The notes: generated by a model not told the origin, from the sequence alone. Positions 37,170 to 46,856 are shown, numbered from the stretch's first letter. The stretch is DNA of 64,000 bases from Oscillospiraceae bacterium (GCA_018110825.1 JAGBCL010000014.1:90467-154466), one strand, 5' to 3'. A program made the numbers and translations.

Positions 37170-37877
37170 TCAACCTTCCATTTCATATAGTATATCTTCA
37201 GCAACAGGCTCAAAACCTATTGACTCGTAAAACGATTTTCTATGGTCAAGTGCCCATAAATAAGCTTCATAACCTTCTGTTTTATATTGTTCAGCAAGGA
37301 AATACAATAATCTGCGTGCTGTCCCTTTTCCCCTTTCCGATTCAGCTGTAGCAATGTGTGAAAGAAAAACAAATTTATTTATGTTGAATTGCTGTGTTAC
37401 CGTTGTGCTGTCATACAAATATAAATTTGACACCTGATGACGTATTCTATGATTGATATCAACATACCAGCTATCAAAATCTCCCATATTTTCAAAACTT
37501 TCCTTGAGAATTTCATAACAGTCACGCATAAAGCCGTTTACTTTTACACAATCAACATTTACATCACTTTCATTAGTAGTCAAGTGAAACAATGTTCTAT
37601 GGTAATGCAAATAACACGGTTGAATCTGTAAAACTAATTTAGTTGACACCTCTATCGTTGCAGGCTTTATCATTTCTATCAACATTTCAAGTTCAGAAAT
37701 ATCAATATTCCCGTCTATAATCATAGATGAATTGTAAATATGAACAATACCGTCTCCGCATGAATAAAATTTGCAGAAATCATATTCCGAGCCATAAGCA
37801 CGATATGCCGCTAAAATCTTGTATCCATAATATGAATTTGTCACACGCTCAGCTATACCGTCATAAATCTGTTTCAT
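37170..37877 (-). CDS. GNAT-family acetyltransferase with N-terminal extension
   Basis: 235 residues. The C-terminal GNAT motif is SHIATAESERGKGTARRLLY, followed by LWALDHRKSFYESIGFEPVA. The first ~130 residues form another domain (FYSCGDGIVHIYNSSMIIDG) typical of larger clostridial GNAT proteins. The ATG at 37877 overlaps the upstream M42 stop (TAATG), giving strict translational coupling. Substrate unknown. Confidence 0.82.
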   Translation of the reverse strand: MKQIYDGIAERVTNSYYGYKILAAYRAYGSEYDFCKFYSCGDGIVHIYNSSMIIDGNIDISELEMLIEMIKPATIEVSTKLVLQIQPCYLHYHRTLFHLTTNESDVNVDCVKVNGFMRDCYEILKESFENMGDFDSWYVDINHRIRHQVSNLYLYDSTTVTQQFNINKFVFLSHIATAESERGKGTARRLLYFLAEQYKTEGYEAYLWALDHRKSFYESIGFEPVAEDILYEMEG

Positions 37878-38899
37878 TAAAGTGTACACATCTTTTCAAT
37901 CATAAGTTTTGCAAGCTTTTCGCAATCATCAAGATCTGAAAGCTTAACGACGCAGGATGGAGAATGGAGATATCGGCATGGCGCAGAAATTGCTGTTGTG
38001 CGTACACCTCCGCGGGAAATGTGAATTGCACCACTATCATTGCCACCTGCGACCATAGTTTTTGTCTGCCAACCTATCCCCTGTTCATTTGCAATCTCAC
38101 GTGAAATATTGTAAAGCTCCTTATCGTAAATTGTTGAGCGGTCCATATGTGAAACGACTGCACCCTTGCCCAGCTCACAACAACGTTTTTCTCCGCTTGC
38201 AAGCGGAATATCAGCAGCAGTTGTTGCCTCAATCACAAGAGCAAAATCAGGGTCAACAGTATATGCGGCAGGACGTGCCCCACGAAGACCGACCTCTTCC
38301 TGAACTACAAAAGTAAACACGCAGTCATAAGGAAGTTCAGACTGTATAAGTTCAATCATCACTGCACAGCCGAAACGGTCATCAATTGCCTTTCCCTTGA
38401 TATATCCGTCGCCGAATGTAAGAAATTCCGATGCAAAATAAACTCTGTCGCCGAGTGAAACAAGCTTTTCAGCTTCTTCCCTATCAGCCGCACCTATATC
38501 AACATAAAGAGAAGAAAATTTCGGTGCTTTCTTTCTTTCTTCGGCACTAAGATTATGGATTGCTTTTGCGCCGATAACACCATTTATATCACTTTCACCT
38601 ACAGAAACCTGTCTGCCGATTACTACACGCGGGTCAACTCCTCCGACTTCGGAAACGGTAAGTGTTCCGTCAGACTTGATTGAAGTAACTATCATACCTA
38701 CTTCGTCCATATGTGCTGAAATCATAACCTTGTTTTTAGCACTGCTTGCACCCTTTTTATAAGCGATAATGCTTCCGAGAGGGTCAACTTTGTGTTCACA
38801 GTAATCCGCAATCTGTGAAATGATAAAATCTCTAACTCTGCTTTCATCACCTGATGTTCCGTTAATTTGGCAAAGCTTTTCAAGAAGTTCTGTTCTCAT
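37877..38899 (-). CDS. M42-family metallo-aminopeptidase
   Basis: A 340-residue dinuclear-zinc peptidase. Ligand motifs: ISAHMDEVGMIV, GKAIDDRFGCAVMIE, FVVQEEVGLRGAR with the catalytic Glu pair, and a last His near SAPCRYLHSPS. M42 enzymes form tetrahedral dodecamers that trim peptides from proteasome-like digestion. A GGAGGTG ribosome-binding site lies inside the preceding gene, which it overlaps by 4 nt. Confidence 0.93.
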   Translation of the reverse strand: MRTELLEKLCQINGTSGDESRVRDFIISQIADYCEHKVDPLGSIIAYKKGASSAKNKVMISAHMDEVGMIVTSIKSDGTLTVSEVGGVDPRVVIGRQVSVGESDINGVIGAKAIHNLSAEERKKAPKFSSLYVDIGAADREEAEKLVSLGDRVYFASEFLTFGDGYIKGKAIDDRFGCAVMIELIQSELPYDCVFTFVVQEEVGLRGARPAAYTVDPDFALVIEATTAADIPLASGEKRCCELGKGAVVSHMDRSTIYDKELYNISREIANEQGIGWQTKTMVAGGNDSGAIHISRGGVRTTAISAPCRYLHSPSCVVKLSDLDDCEKLAKLMIEKMCTL

Positions 38900-39909
38900 A
38901 CTGTCACCTCCTGAAGATATGCGGCAATAAGCTGTGCCGTATTTTCAACATCAGAAACCGAAATAACCTCAACCGGTGTGTGCATATATTTAAGTGGGAT
39001 AGACAGCGTAACAGCCTTTACTCCGCTTTTATTAACAGAAAATCTGTCAGCATTTGTACCTGTTTCGCCATTCATCACTTCAATCTGATACGGCATACTA
39101 TTCTTTTCAGCAATTGCTTTGAACTGCTGAGAAAGCTCTTTATCCAGAGTAGGAGCGAAACCAATCATACAACCCTTCCCCATTTTACCGCACTTTATTT
39201 CTGAATCGTCAGATGTAAGAGCAAAGCTTACATCAACTGCAAGTGCGATATCGGGGTCAATGTCAAATACGCCGATTTTTGCACCACGCTCACCGAGTTC
39301 TTCCTGAGTTGAAAACATAACTGTTAGCTCATAATCGAGCTTATTGTCCTTGATAATTTCAAGTGCACGAAGAATTGCCGCTACACCGCATCTGTCATCA
39401 AGTGCAGCACCAGTAATTCTGTCACCCTGAAGCTTCTTACAGCCTGTTGCAAAAACAATTTTATCGCCGTAAGAAATTACTTTTTCAGCCTGTTCCTTTG
39501 TCATACCTATATCAATGCAGATTTCGTCCATTTCTGGCACTTTACTTTCATCGGTTGAAAGATGTGGCGGAATTGCACATACAATTCCAGTAACAGGCTC
39601 TTTTCCGAGAACAGTAACCTGCTGTGCAAGAAGAAGTCTGCGGTCAATGCCTCCGCAGTTAGAGATTTTAAGGAAGCCATCATCTGTGATATATGTTACA
39701 ATAAACCCAATCTGATCAATATGTGCATCAATCATAATATGCGGCTTTGTACCTTTTTTTCCGAGATGACCAATTACGTTGCCGTTTCTGATATAGCAGT
39801 CATCAGTAAATTCTTTCAGCATTTCAAGAGCAAGTTCAGCAGCTTTTGTTTCGTCGCCGCTTACGCCGCTTGTATCAGCAAGCTGAATTATTGTTTGTTC
39901 CAAATTCAT
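38896..39909 (-). CDS. M42-family metallo-aminopeptidase, second copy
   Basis: A 337-residue paralogue of the next gene. IDAHIDQIGFIV, GAALDDRCGVAAILR, FSTQEELGERGAK and SIPLKYMHTPVE hold the metal and catalytic residues. A start four codons earlier (39921) overlaps murD as ATGA, but ATG 39909 has TGAGGAA at the right distance. Two neighbouring M42 enzymes with different sequences suggest different peptide specificities in one complex or pathway. Confidence 0.93.
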   Translation of the reverse strand: MNLEQTIIQLADTSGVSGDETKAAELALEMLKEFTDDCYIRNGNVIGHLGKKGTKPHIMIDAHIDQIGFIVTYITDDGFLKISNCGGIDRRLLLAQQVTVLGKEPVTGIVCAIPPHLSTDESKVPEMDEICIDIGMTKEQAEKVISYGDKIVFATGCKKLQGDRITGAALDDRCGVAAILRALEIIKDNKLDYELTVMFSTQEELGERGAKIGVFDIDPDIALAVDVSFALTSDDSEIKCGKMGKGCMIGFAPTLDKELSQQFKAIAEKNSMPYQIEVMNGETGTNADRFSVNKSGVKAVTLSIPLKYMHTPVEVISVSDVENTAQLIAAYLQEVTV

Positions 39910-39917
39910 ATTATTCC

Positions 39918-41306
39918 TCATTTCAAGGCATTTACAACACTCTTGTAGTGTCTGCCTCTTTCTTCAAAATTCTTATACATATCAAAGCTTGCACTTGCGG
40001 GAGAAAGTGTTACAATATCGCCATTTACAGCAGCCTTTCTTGCAGCTTCAACAGCTTCCTCCATAGTTTTTACCCTGATAATTCTGCATTCATTTTCATT
40101 GTAATCTGCGTATGCTCTTACAGCTTCGTCGATTTTGTCAGCTGTTGCACCTAGAAGAACAAGGGTTTTAACATATTTATTGATAGGCTCTGCAAGCTGA
40201 TTATAGTCAAGTTTTTTGTCGGAACCGCCTGCAATCATTATTACCTTTCTGCCGAAAGCGTTGAGTCCTGCAATTACGCTGACTGGACTTGTTGCGATGC
40301 TGTCGTTGTAGTAACGTACACTGTCAAGCTCACGGACAAATTCTATTCTGTGTTCAACGCCGCCGAATGTTCGTGCTGTTTCTGCAATTGCTTCGTTAGT
40401 TGCTTCGCCATGAACAAGTGAAATAGCTGTAAGGTAGTTTTCAACGTTGTGCATACCTGGGATTTTTATTTCGTCCTTGTGTACAATTTTTTCAGTTACA
40501 CCCTTATTCGTAAAGCAGAGCCAGCCATCATCATCAAGGTATGAACCACGCTCAGGTTTAGTTTTAAGGCTGAATTTATACAGACTTCCACGCACATACT
40601 CACTGAGATTATTTACTTCATTGTCAAGATTGAGAACGGTTGTTGAAAACGCATTCTGATGAAGAATAAGATTTTTCTTTGCATCAATGTATTCCTGCAT
40701 TGAGCTGTGGACATTCAAATGATCGGGATAGATATTTGTAATTGCTGCACGGTCGGGTGATTTTCTCATACTGATAAGCTGAAAGCTTGAAAGCTCCACA
40801 ACTGCTACATCATCTTCGCTGATTTCTTCGATAATCGGTAAAAGTGCTCTGCCGATGTTGCCGCCCTTATGTACCTTTTTACCGCTTCTTTCAAGGATTT
40901 CTGTAGTTATTGTTGTGGTTGTGGTCTTGCCGTCTGTACCTGTGATTGCGTAGGTTTTGCAAGGGCAAAGGTCAAAGAAAACTTCCATTTCAGAGGTCAC
41001 AACTATACCCATTTCACGAGCTTTCTGTAATTCGGGAATATGGTAGTAGACCCCGGGTGCACGGAAAATAATGTCACATTCAAAGATTGCATCGAGGTAT
41101 GTTTCACCGAGAGAAAGCTTTGCTCCTGCTGCTTCGAATTCGTCTGCGAGAGCGCCTACCTGCTCACGGGTCTTTTTATCGCAAAGTGTTACATCAATAC
41201 CTTTTTTCAGAAACAGGCGGATAGTATCGTTGTTTGTTACACCTGTTCCGATAAAGGCAACTTTTTTATCTTTTATATCATTGAAAAATCGTTCTGCTTT
41301 TGTCAT
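39918..41306 (-). CDS. murD: UDP-N-acetylmuramoylalanine--D-glutamate ligase MurD
   Basis: A 462-residue Mur ligase adding D-Glu to UDP-MurNAc-L-Ala in cytoplasmic peptidoglycan synthesis. ATP loop YAITGTDGKTTTTTI; carbamylated-Lys region NIYPDHLNVHSSMQEY; ending MIAGGSDKKLDY and TLSPASASFDMYKNFEERG. Unusually murD is away from a mur/fts cluster and heads an operon with M42 peptidases. D-Glu for the reaction comes from MurI at 48.9 kb. Confidence 0.95.
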   Translation of the reverse strand: MTKAERFFNDIKDKKVAFIGTGVTNNDTIRLFLKKGIDVTLCDKKTREQVGALADEFEAAGAKLSLGETYLDAIFECDIIFRAPGVYYHIPELQKAREMGIVVTSEMEVFFDLCPCKTYAITGTDGKTTTTTITTEILERSGKKVHKGGNIGRALLPIIEEISEDDVAVVELSSFQLISMRKSPDRAAITNIYPDHLNVHSSMQEYIDAKKNLILHQNAFSTTVLNLDNEVNNLSEYVRGSLYKFSLKTKPERGSYLDDDGWLCFTNKGVTEKIVHKDEIKIPGMHNVENYLTAISLVHGEATNEAIAETARTFGGVEHRIEFVRELDSVRYYNDSIATSPVSVIAGLNAFGRKVIMIAGGSDKKLDYNQLAEPINKYVKTLVLLGATADKIDEAVRAYADYNENECRIIRVKTMEEAVEAARKAAVNGDIVTLSPASASFDMYKNFEERGRHYKSVVNALK

Positions 41307-41348
41307 TATTAAAGCTCATCTCCATATAGTTTTTTGAATACATATTTT

Positions 41349-41377
41349 ATTATATCCAAATTTTATTAAAATAGCAA
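41349..41377 (-). promoter_or_regulatory. Sigma-A promoter of the murD operon
   Basis: Minus strand TTGCTA (41372-41377), 17 nt, TATAAT (41349-41354). Confidence 0.6.
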
Positions 41378-41436
41378 CAGCATACATAGTTTTTTTACCA
41401 AATTCATAAATATAACTAAGAAAAGAGGGAGAAACA

Positions 41437-42972
41437 TTGAAAATTTTTATGAACCGTATTGCACGGGATACTGCAAGGCTTACTGCTGTTTCGTTTATAC
41501 TGCAGGGATTGAGCTTGTGGCTCAACATTGTTATTTCAAACAAACTTGGTACTGCTTCGGTCGGGGTAATGACGCTTATATTTTCGCTGTTTGGATTTAT
41601 TATGGTACTTGCCAATGGTAACATTTTTATTTCAACAAGCAGGTTCGTTTCGGAAGAAATCGGTGCAGGAAATGAAAATGTTACGCACATAATGCGGTTG
41701 TCTACGGGATTTTCGCTGTTATTATCCTCATTTTTTGCATTGCTTTCTTTCGGGCTTGCAGGTATTATTGCCATATATGCAAAAGGTGAACCTGCTCTTG
41801 TGCTTGCGATAAGAATTATTGCGTTTTCGCTTCCACCTGCGGCTTTCGGGTCATGTATAAAGGGATATTTCAACGCAATACGGAATGTACGCATTCCATG
41901 CTATGGTGATATCATTGAATTTGCGGCAAAATGGAGCGTACTGACATTTGGTGTGCTTTTTCTGCTTGACCGTGGGTTAAGCATTTACATACTGATTTCG
42001 GGTGCAATTCTTATCGGCGAAATTATAAGCTGTGTTTTCTACATTGTAAATTATTATAAGGAATATAGGCAATTTTCTGCTTTGCCTGAAGTAAATCCGA
42101 GAATTGTGCGTATTCCGAATTATCTGAAATTATCTCTGCCAATTGTTGCGGGCGGATATGTACAGATGATTATGTCATCGCTTAACGAGGCACTTGTACC
42201 TGTTGCACTGCTGAAATACAACGTTTCCGCTGAACGTGCAATGAGTGAATACGGAATGTTTGAGGCTATGATTATTCCTACGGTTTTCTACCCTGCTGTA
42301 ATTCTCACAAGCTTGTCAAATATCATTATACCTGAGATTGCGAGGGCTAATTCGTCGGGAAATGTCGGACGTGTTCAGGATTTGATAAAAAAGATATTCA
42401 GCCGTTCTTTTGCATACTCATTTTTCATTTCGGGAATGCTTCTTGCGGCAGGTGATAAAATCGGACAAATTCTCTGCCCGTCCGACAGTCTTGTCAGCGA
42501 AACGCTGGTGAAGATGTTCCCCGTTGTGCCGTTTATTTATCTGGAAATTGTGCTGGAGGGCATTATAAAGGGACTTGGCAAGCAGAATTTTTCCACGGTG
42601 AACAGCTTGTGTGAATATGTGATAAGAATTGTCTGCGTGATTATTTTTGTGGATTTGTACGGGTTTATGGGTGTGCTGATTTCCTACTACGCAAGCAACA
42701 TTTACAGCAATATTGTGAGGATTATTTTTGTATGCAGGACGACAGGTGTGCGGTTTGAGGTATGGAATTACATTGTCAAGCCGTTTGTGATGTGCTTTTT
42801 CTGCTGTCAGGTTGCAGATATGCTGACAAGGTTTATTTCTTATTCGTCGGTTGTGTTTGAGGCGGTTATTTATCTTTGTGTGGCGGGGATTATTTTTGTG
42901 GTGCTTTATGAGGTAGATAAGAGGTGGTTTGTTGAAAAAATGAAACCAAAAGAAGTCAGACAAACTGCTTGA
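41437..42972 (+). CDS. SpoVB/MurJ-like polysaccharide flippase
   Basis: A 511-residue MVF/MOP-superfamily protein with about 14 membrane helices, beginning RDTARLTAVSFILQGLSLWL. Family phrases: NKLGTASVGVMTLIFSLFGF, FSLPPAAFGSCIKGYFNAIR and GLGKQNFSTVNSLCEYVIRI. Such proteins flip lipid-linked sugars; SpoVB acts in spore cortex synthesis. A TTG at 41437 behind GAGGGA is the likely start; an ATG four codons later is the alternative. Whether it serves cortex or another polymer cannot be told. Confidence 0.88.
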   Translation: MKIFMNRIARDTARLTAVSFILQGLSLWLNIVISNKLGTASVGVMTLIFSLFGFIMVLANGNIFISTSRFVSEEIGAGNENVTHIMRLSTGFSLLLSSFFALLSFGLAGIIAIYAKGEPALVLAIRIIAFSLPPAAFGSCIKGYFNAIRNVRIPCYGDIIEFAAKWSVLTFGVLFLLDRGLSIYILISGAILIGEIISCVFYIVNYYKEYRQFSALPEVNPRIVRIPNYLKLSLPIVAGGYVQMIMSSLNEALVPVALLKYNVSAERAMSEYGMFEAMIIPTVFYPAVILTSLSNIIIPEIARANSSGNVGRVQDLIKKIFSRSFAYSFFISGMLLAAGDKIGQILCPSDSLVSETLVKMFPVVPFIYLEIVLEGIIKGLGKQNFSTVNSLCEYVIRIVCVIIFVDLYGFMGVLISYYASNIYSNIVRIIFVCRTTGVRFEVWNYIVKPFVMCFFCCQVADMLTRFISYSSVVFEAVIYLCVAGIIFVVLYEVDKRWFVEKMKPKEVRQTA

Positions 42973-43015
42973 CGATAAAATATATTTGATATATAATTTA
43001 AAAGAGGTGAAAATA

Positions 43016-43384
43016 ATGAGCGATTATATTAAAATAGAAGTAAAAGAACTTCTTGATTGGTATGGTAAAGGTCCTGATGGATGTATAGCTTCTGATAAAA
43101 TTACAAAGGAAGGCTGGAAAGTTGGTTATATGTTCCGTGAAGAACCTACTCCCGGATTTCCTGACAGCGGTTGGTGCGTTTTAGCAGGTAATGAAGATGA
43201 TGACTATATGAATAATGCCGATAATCATCACCCTTTTGCATTAAACACAATTTGCAATTATGACCCGGATATCATTCCTTATCTTGACTCACCCGTCGGC
43301 ACAGCATACATAAGGGTTTCAAGTGATAAATTTGAAATTGATGATAGAAGCAAGGAAATATTCCTGCAAAAGCAAAACAGATAA
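43016..43384 (+). CDS. DUF2185 (immunity-like) protein
   Basis: 122 residues. The middle is a very good DUF2185 match: CIASDKITKEGWKVGYMFRE, PDSGWCVLAGNEDDDYMNN, LNTICNYDPDIIPYLDSPVG. The domain occurs in immunity proteins of polymorphic toxin systems and as stand-alone proteins of unknown role. No toxin is adjacent. ATG 43016 follows AGAGGTGA and is preferred to a start 10 codons earlier. Confidence 0.87.
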   Translation: MSDYIKIEVKELLDWYGKGPDGCIASDKITKEGWKVGYMFREEPTPGFPDSGWCVLAGNEDDDYMNNADNHHPFALNTICNYDPDIIPYLDSPVGTAYIRVSSDKFEIDDRSKEIFLQKQNR

Positions 43385-43395
43385 ATAAAGCAAAT

Positions 43396-43431
43396 CACCC
43401 CGAAAGGAAAAAAAATATTCCTCTCGGGGTG
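43396..43431. terminator. Bidirectional terminator (DUF2185 gene / leuA)
   Basis: Stem CACCCCGA / TCGGGGTG plus an inner AGGAA / TTCCT pairing, between convergent genes. Confidence 0.85.
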
Positions 43432-43435
43432 AAAA

Positions 43436-45097
43436 TCATTTCAAAAGCCCACTATTATTGATTGCCGAAACAAGCGCATTTACAGAAGCTACGATGATAT
43501 CGGTGTCGATACCTACGCCCCAGTATACGCCGCCCTCGGTCTGAATTCCTACATAAGCGGCAGCTTCGGAGGATGAGCCGTGTTCAAGGGCGTGCTCCGT
43601 ATAGGAAAGAATTGTGTAATTGATTGAAAATGCGTCCTTGATTGCGTTGGAAACGGCATTAAGACGACCGTTACCGTTTGCTTCACGGGTAATAAGCTTG
43701 CCGCGGAAATCTGCGGTAACTGTTGCAATGATACCGTTCTTCTGTGTGAAGTGTGCTTCGTCGATACGGAAGTGGTCTGTTTTGTTGACATAACGTGCAA
43801 AGAAGATGTCATAAACCTCGTCAGGGTTGAGCTCCTTGTGTGCGTGGTCGGAAACGCTCTTGACAGCATAGCCGAAATCTTCACGCATTTTAGGCGGCAT
43901 ATTTATGCCGAATTTCTGCTCCATAAGGTAGCCGATACCGCCCTTGCCCGACTGGCTGTTGATACGGATAACGTCGCCCTCGTATTCTCTGCCGACGTCC
44001 TTAGGGTCGATTGCGAGGTATGGGACATTCCAGTAATCGGGGGCTTTTTCCTCACGCCACTTCATACCCTTTGCGATAGCGTCCTGATGTGAGCCTGAGA
44101 ATGCGGCAAATACCAGTGCACCGCTGTACGGCTGACGCTCATAGACATGCATACGGGTCATTTTCTCGTACACTTCGGTAATTTCGGGCAAGTTTGAGAA
44201 ATCAAGATTCGGGTCAACACCATGGGTAAACATATTCATTGCTACTGTTACGATATCGACGTTACCTGTTCTTTCGCCGTTGCCGAAAAGCGTACCCTCG
44301 ATGCGGTCTGCACCTGCGAGGAGTCCCATTTCGGAGTCGGCAACCGCACAGCCTCTGTCATTATGCGGGTGCAGCGAAACAATTACGTTTTCACGGCGGT
44401 TGAGGTTCTTGCACATATACTCAACCTGACAAGCGTAGACGTGAGACATACTTTCCGCAACTGTTACTGGGAGGTTGATGATAACCTTATCATTTTCGGT
44501 AGGCTCCCATATATCAATTACAGCGTTGCAGACTTCCAGTGCAAATTCAGGCTCTGTACCTGTAAAGCTTTCTGGACTGTACTCAAAACGGAAGTTACCC
44601 TCAGTTTTTTCACGGTATTCCTTACAGAGCTTTGCGCCGAAAATTGCTATATCCTTGATTTCCTGCTTGGATTTTTTGAACACCTGCTCACGCTGAGCAA
44701 CGGAGGTACTATTGTAGAGGTGGACGATTGCATTTTTACAACCTTTGAGTGCTTCAAAGGTTTTGGCAATTATATGCTCACGGCTTTGTGTAAGCACCTG
44801 AACTGTTACATCGTCGGGAATGAGGTTCTGCTCGATAAGTGCACGGCAAAAAGCGTACTCTGTTTCACTTGCTGCAGGGAAACCTATTTCGATTTCCTTG
44901 AATCCTACCCTAACGAGATACTTCCAGAATTCCAGTTTTTCTTCCAATGACATAGGAATTATAAGAGCTTGGTTGCCATCACGCAGGTCAACGGAGCACC
45001 AGATTGGTGCTTTATCGATTTTTTCTTTTGTTGTCCAATCATAACATGGAACAGGCGGCATAAAGTAACGTTTCTGATAGTGGTTGAAATTTTTCAT
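43436..45097 (-). CDS. leuA: 2-isopropylmalate synthase
   Basis: A 553-residue enzyme condensing acetyl-CoA and 2-ketoisovalerate, the first committed step to leucine. TIM-barrel motif PIWCSVDLRDGNQALI, SLHPHNDRGCAVADSEMGLL (metal His), GNGERTGNVDIVT, and a C-terminal LeuA regulatory domain (about 430-550) where leucine inhibits. The length is that of the longer LeuA branch also found in actinobacteria. ATG 45097 follows GAAAGGAAAG. Transcription is governed by a leucine T-box. Confidence 0.95.
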   Translation of the reverse strand: MKNFNHYQKRYFMPPVPCYDWTTKEKIDKAPIWCSVDLRDGNQALIIPMSLEEKLEFWKYLVRVGFKEIEIGFPAASETEYAFCRALIEQNLIPDDVTVQVLTQSREHIIAKTFEALKGCKNAIVHLYNSTSVAQREQVFKKSKQEIKDIAIFGAKLCKEYREKTEGNFRFEYSPESFTGTEPEFALEVCNAVIDIWEPTENDKVIINLPVTVAESMSHVYACQVEYMCKNLNRRENVIVSLHPHNDRGCAVADSEMGLLAGADRIEGTLFGNGERTGNVDIVTVAMNMFTHGVDPNLDFSNLPEITEVYEKMTRMHVYERQPYSGALVFAAFSGSHQDAIAKGMKWREEKAPDYWNVPYLAIDPKDVGREYEGDVIRINSQSGKGGIGYLMEQKFGINMPPKMREDFGYAVKSVSDHAHKELNPDEVYDIFFARYVNKTDHFRIDEAHFTQKNGIIATVTADFRGKLITREANGNGRLNAVSNAIKDAFSINYTILSYTEHALEHGSSSEAAAYVGIQTEGGVYWGVGIDTDIIVASVNALVSAINNSGLLK

Positions 45098-45146
45098 AAG
45101 AATCTTTCCTTTCATTCTTGCGGTTGAGTCAAGAAGGTCAGGCAAT

Positions 45147-45431
45147 AAAAAAAGCCCTCATCTCCTTGTAAGAGATGAAAGCTTGTAACTTCCACGGTAC
45201 CACTCTTGTTCAGACTTTCGTCTGCACCTCACCGCATCTCAATCATTCGATATCCAATGCGTATCTCTGTAACGGGAGAACCCGTTCCAACCTACTTATC
45301 TGTGCACAAGATGTTCAGCGGACTGCTCAAGGACGAGTTATAACCGAAATTCTATACTGCCTTTCACCACACGGCAGCTCTCTGAAAAAGTCAATCGGGT
45401 TTTATTCCTATCAGCGCATTTGATTTATTAC
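45147..45431 (-). ncRNA. T-box leader RNA, leucine-specific
   Basis: Read on the minus strand from a promoter at 45438-45466. Stem I has AGAGAGCTGCCG and GGTGAAAGGCAG elements, then a specifier loop with CTC (Leu) complementary to 45335-45337. The T-box sequence AGAGTGGTACCGTGG (45192-45206) follows, whose TGGT bulge fits an A discriminator as in tRNA-Leu. A terminator (45147-45183, ending in seven T) closes it. Uncharged tRNA-Leu would stabilise the antiterminator and allow leuA transcription. Confidence 0.94.
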
Positions 45432-45437
45432 AAGTTA

Positions 45438-45466
45438 ATTATACCATATCATTTTATGTTTGTCAA
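45438..45466 (-). promoter_or_regulatory. Sigma-A promoter of the T-box/leuA transcript
   Basis: Minus strand TTGACA (45461-45466), 17 nt, TATAAT (45438-45443). Confidence 0.8.
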
Positions 45467-45530
45467 CAGCTTAGATATAACTCTTTTTTATGATTGTTCA
45501 AAACATATTTATATTTTTTCCGCAAACTAC

Positions 45531-45559
45531 TGGACAAGCTAAAAAATATATGTTATAAT
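45531..45559 (+). promoter_or_regulatory. Sigma-A promoter of the PrsA-like gene
   Basis: TGGACA (45531-45536), 17 nt, TATAAT (45554-45559). Confidence 0.7.
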
Positions 45560-45597
45560 ATTATGTATTTATAATGTATATGGAGGTTTTTAAGACT

Positions 45598-46728
45598 ATG
45601 TCTTTGATTAAAAAGCTTTCTGCTGTTGCAGTTACATCTGCTATGGCACTTTCACTTGCTTCATGCGGCAAGGATACTACATGGGGTGCAAAAATTGATG
45701 ATACAGAACTCCGTGCAGGTATTTTCATCTATTATCAGTCCGATGCTCTGTCACGTGCTTATGACTATATGACTGAAACCGATACCGACGTTATGGCTAT
45801 CACAATTGATGGTATGTCAACTGAGGATTGGGTTAATGATCAGGCTTTAAAGGGTATGCAGGAATATGTTGCTATCGAAAACAAGTTTGATGAACTCGGA
45901 CTTACTTTCGAAAACAAGGAAGATGAACTTGCAAAGGTTAATGTTGAACAATGGTGGGAATATGTAAGCGAATATTTTGAAGGCATTGGTGTAAGTCAGG
46001 AATCTTACCTTGATGTTGCTATCAACGGCGAAAAGAAGGCAGCTATTTTTGATTACTACTACGGTGAAGGCGGCGAAATGGAAGTTCCTGAAGATGAAAT
46101 CAAGGCAATTCTTAACGCTGACTATGCAAGAATCAAGTACATTGATATGCCTCTCAAGGACGGCGAAGGTAACCTGCTCAAATCCGAGGGCAAGGCTGAA
46201 ATCAAGGCTATGGCTGAGGAATACATTGAAAGAATGAGCACTACGGATGTTACTTTTGAGGAAATTTCCAAGGAATATGATGAGTATTACAACGGTCTTA
46301 TTGAAGCAGCAAATGCTGCAGAAACAACTGATGACACAACTGAAGCAGATGATAATACAATTGAACTTAGTCTTGATGAAACAACTACACAGACAGAAGA
46401 AAATGATGAACTTGTTCTCCTTGGCAGCGTAACTTCCGCTGAATATCCTGTTCCGTCTGCTTCCGTTCATGAAAAGGTTGTTGGTGATGCAATGGCTGTT
46501 GGAGAATATCAGCTTATTGAAGAAGATGAGGTTTATTACATTGTTTACAAGATGGACCTTTTTGCTGATGAAGAATATTATGACTACAAGAAAACTGATA
46601 TTCTTAACGAACTCAAGGGCGAAGAATTCGATGCAACTGTTGCTAGCTGGACTGAAAATCAGACTGTTATCAAAAATGAAGCTGCATTTGACAGATATAC
46701 AATTGAAAAACTTAATGAAACAGAATAA
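45598..46728 (+). CDS. PrsA/SurA-like lipoprotein foldase
   Basis: 376 residues. Signal sequence VAVTSAMALSLASC with lipobox LASC (Cys about 24). A SurA-N-like helical region (about 35-150: TELRAGIFIYYQSDALSRAY) is followed by a region in parvulin position (VPEDEIKAILNADYARIKYI). A Thr/Asp/Glu-rich insert lies at about 240-275, and a C-terminal part follows. Such lipoproteins fold exported proteins outside the membrane; canonical PPIase residues are not obvious, so it may be a chaperone only. ATG 45598 follows GGAGG. Confidence 0.75.
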   Translation: MSLIKKLSAVAVTSAMALSLASCGKDTTWGAKIDDTELRAGIFIYYQSDALSRAYDYMTETDTDVMAITIDGMSTEDWVNDQALKGMQEYVAIENKFDELGLTFENKEDELAKVNVEQWWEYVSEYFEGIGVSQESYLDVAINGEKKAAIFDYYYGEGGEMEVPEDEIKAILNADYARIKYIDMPLKDGEGNLLKSEGKAEIKAMAEEYIERMSTTDVTFEEISKEYDEYYNGLIEAANAAETTDDTTEADDNTIELSLDETTTQTEENDELVLLGSVTSAEYPVPSASVHEKVVGDAMAVGEYQLIEEDEVYYIVYKMDLFADEEYYDYKKTDILNELKGEEFDATVASWTENQTVIKNEAAFDRYTIEKLNETE

Positions 46729-46733
46729 TATTA

Positions 46734-46765
46734 AAGCCGTCTGAAATTTCAGGCGGCTTTTTGTA
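46734..46765 (+). terminator. Intrinsic terminator
   Basis: Stem AAGCCGTCTGAAA / TTTCAGGCGGCTT followed by TTT. Confidence 0.9.
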
Positions 46766-46856
46766 TCTCCTCTGAATTTACAGCATATAATGAAACAGCG
46801 GAGTATTCCGTATTAACTTATGAGGAGGATTGGTCTGCACTGCAGACACAATTATT

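Noticed and set aside
41316-41894. 192-residue open frame on the minus strand
   Set aside because: Shadow of the SpoVB-like flippase; it lacks a ribosome-binding site and looks like no protein family.
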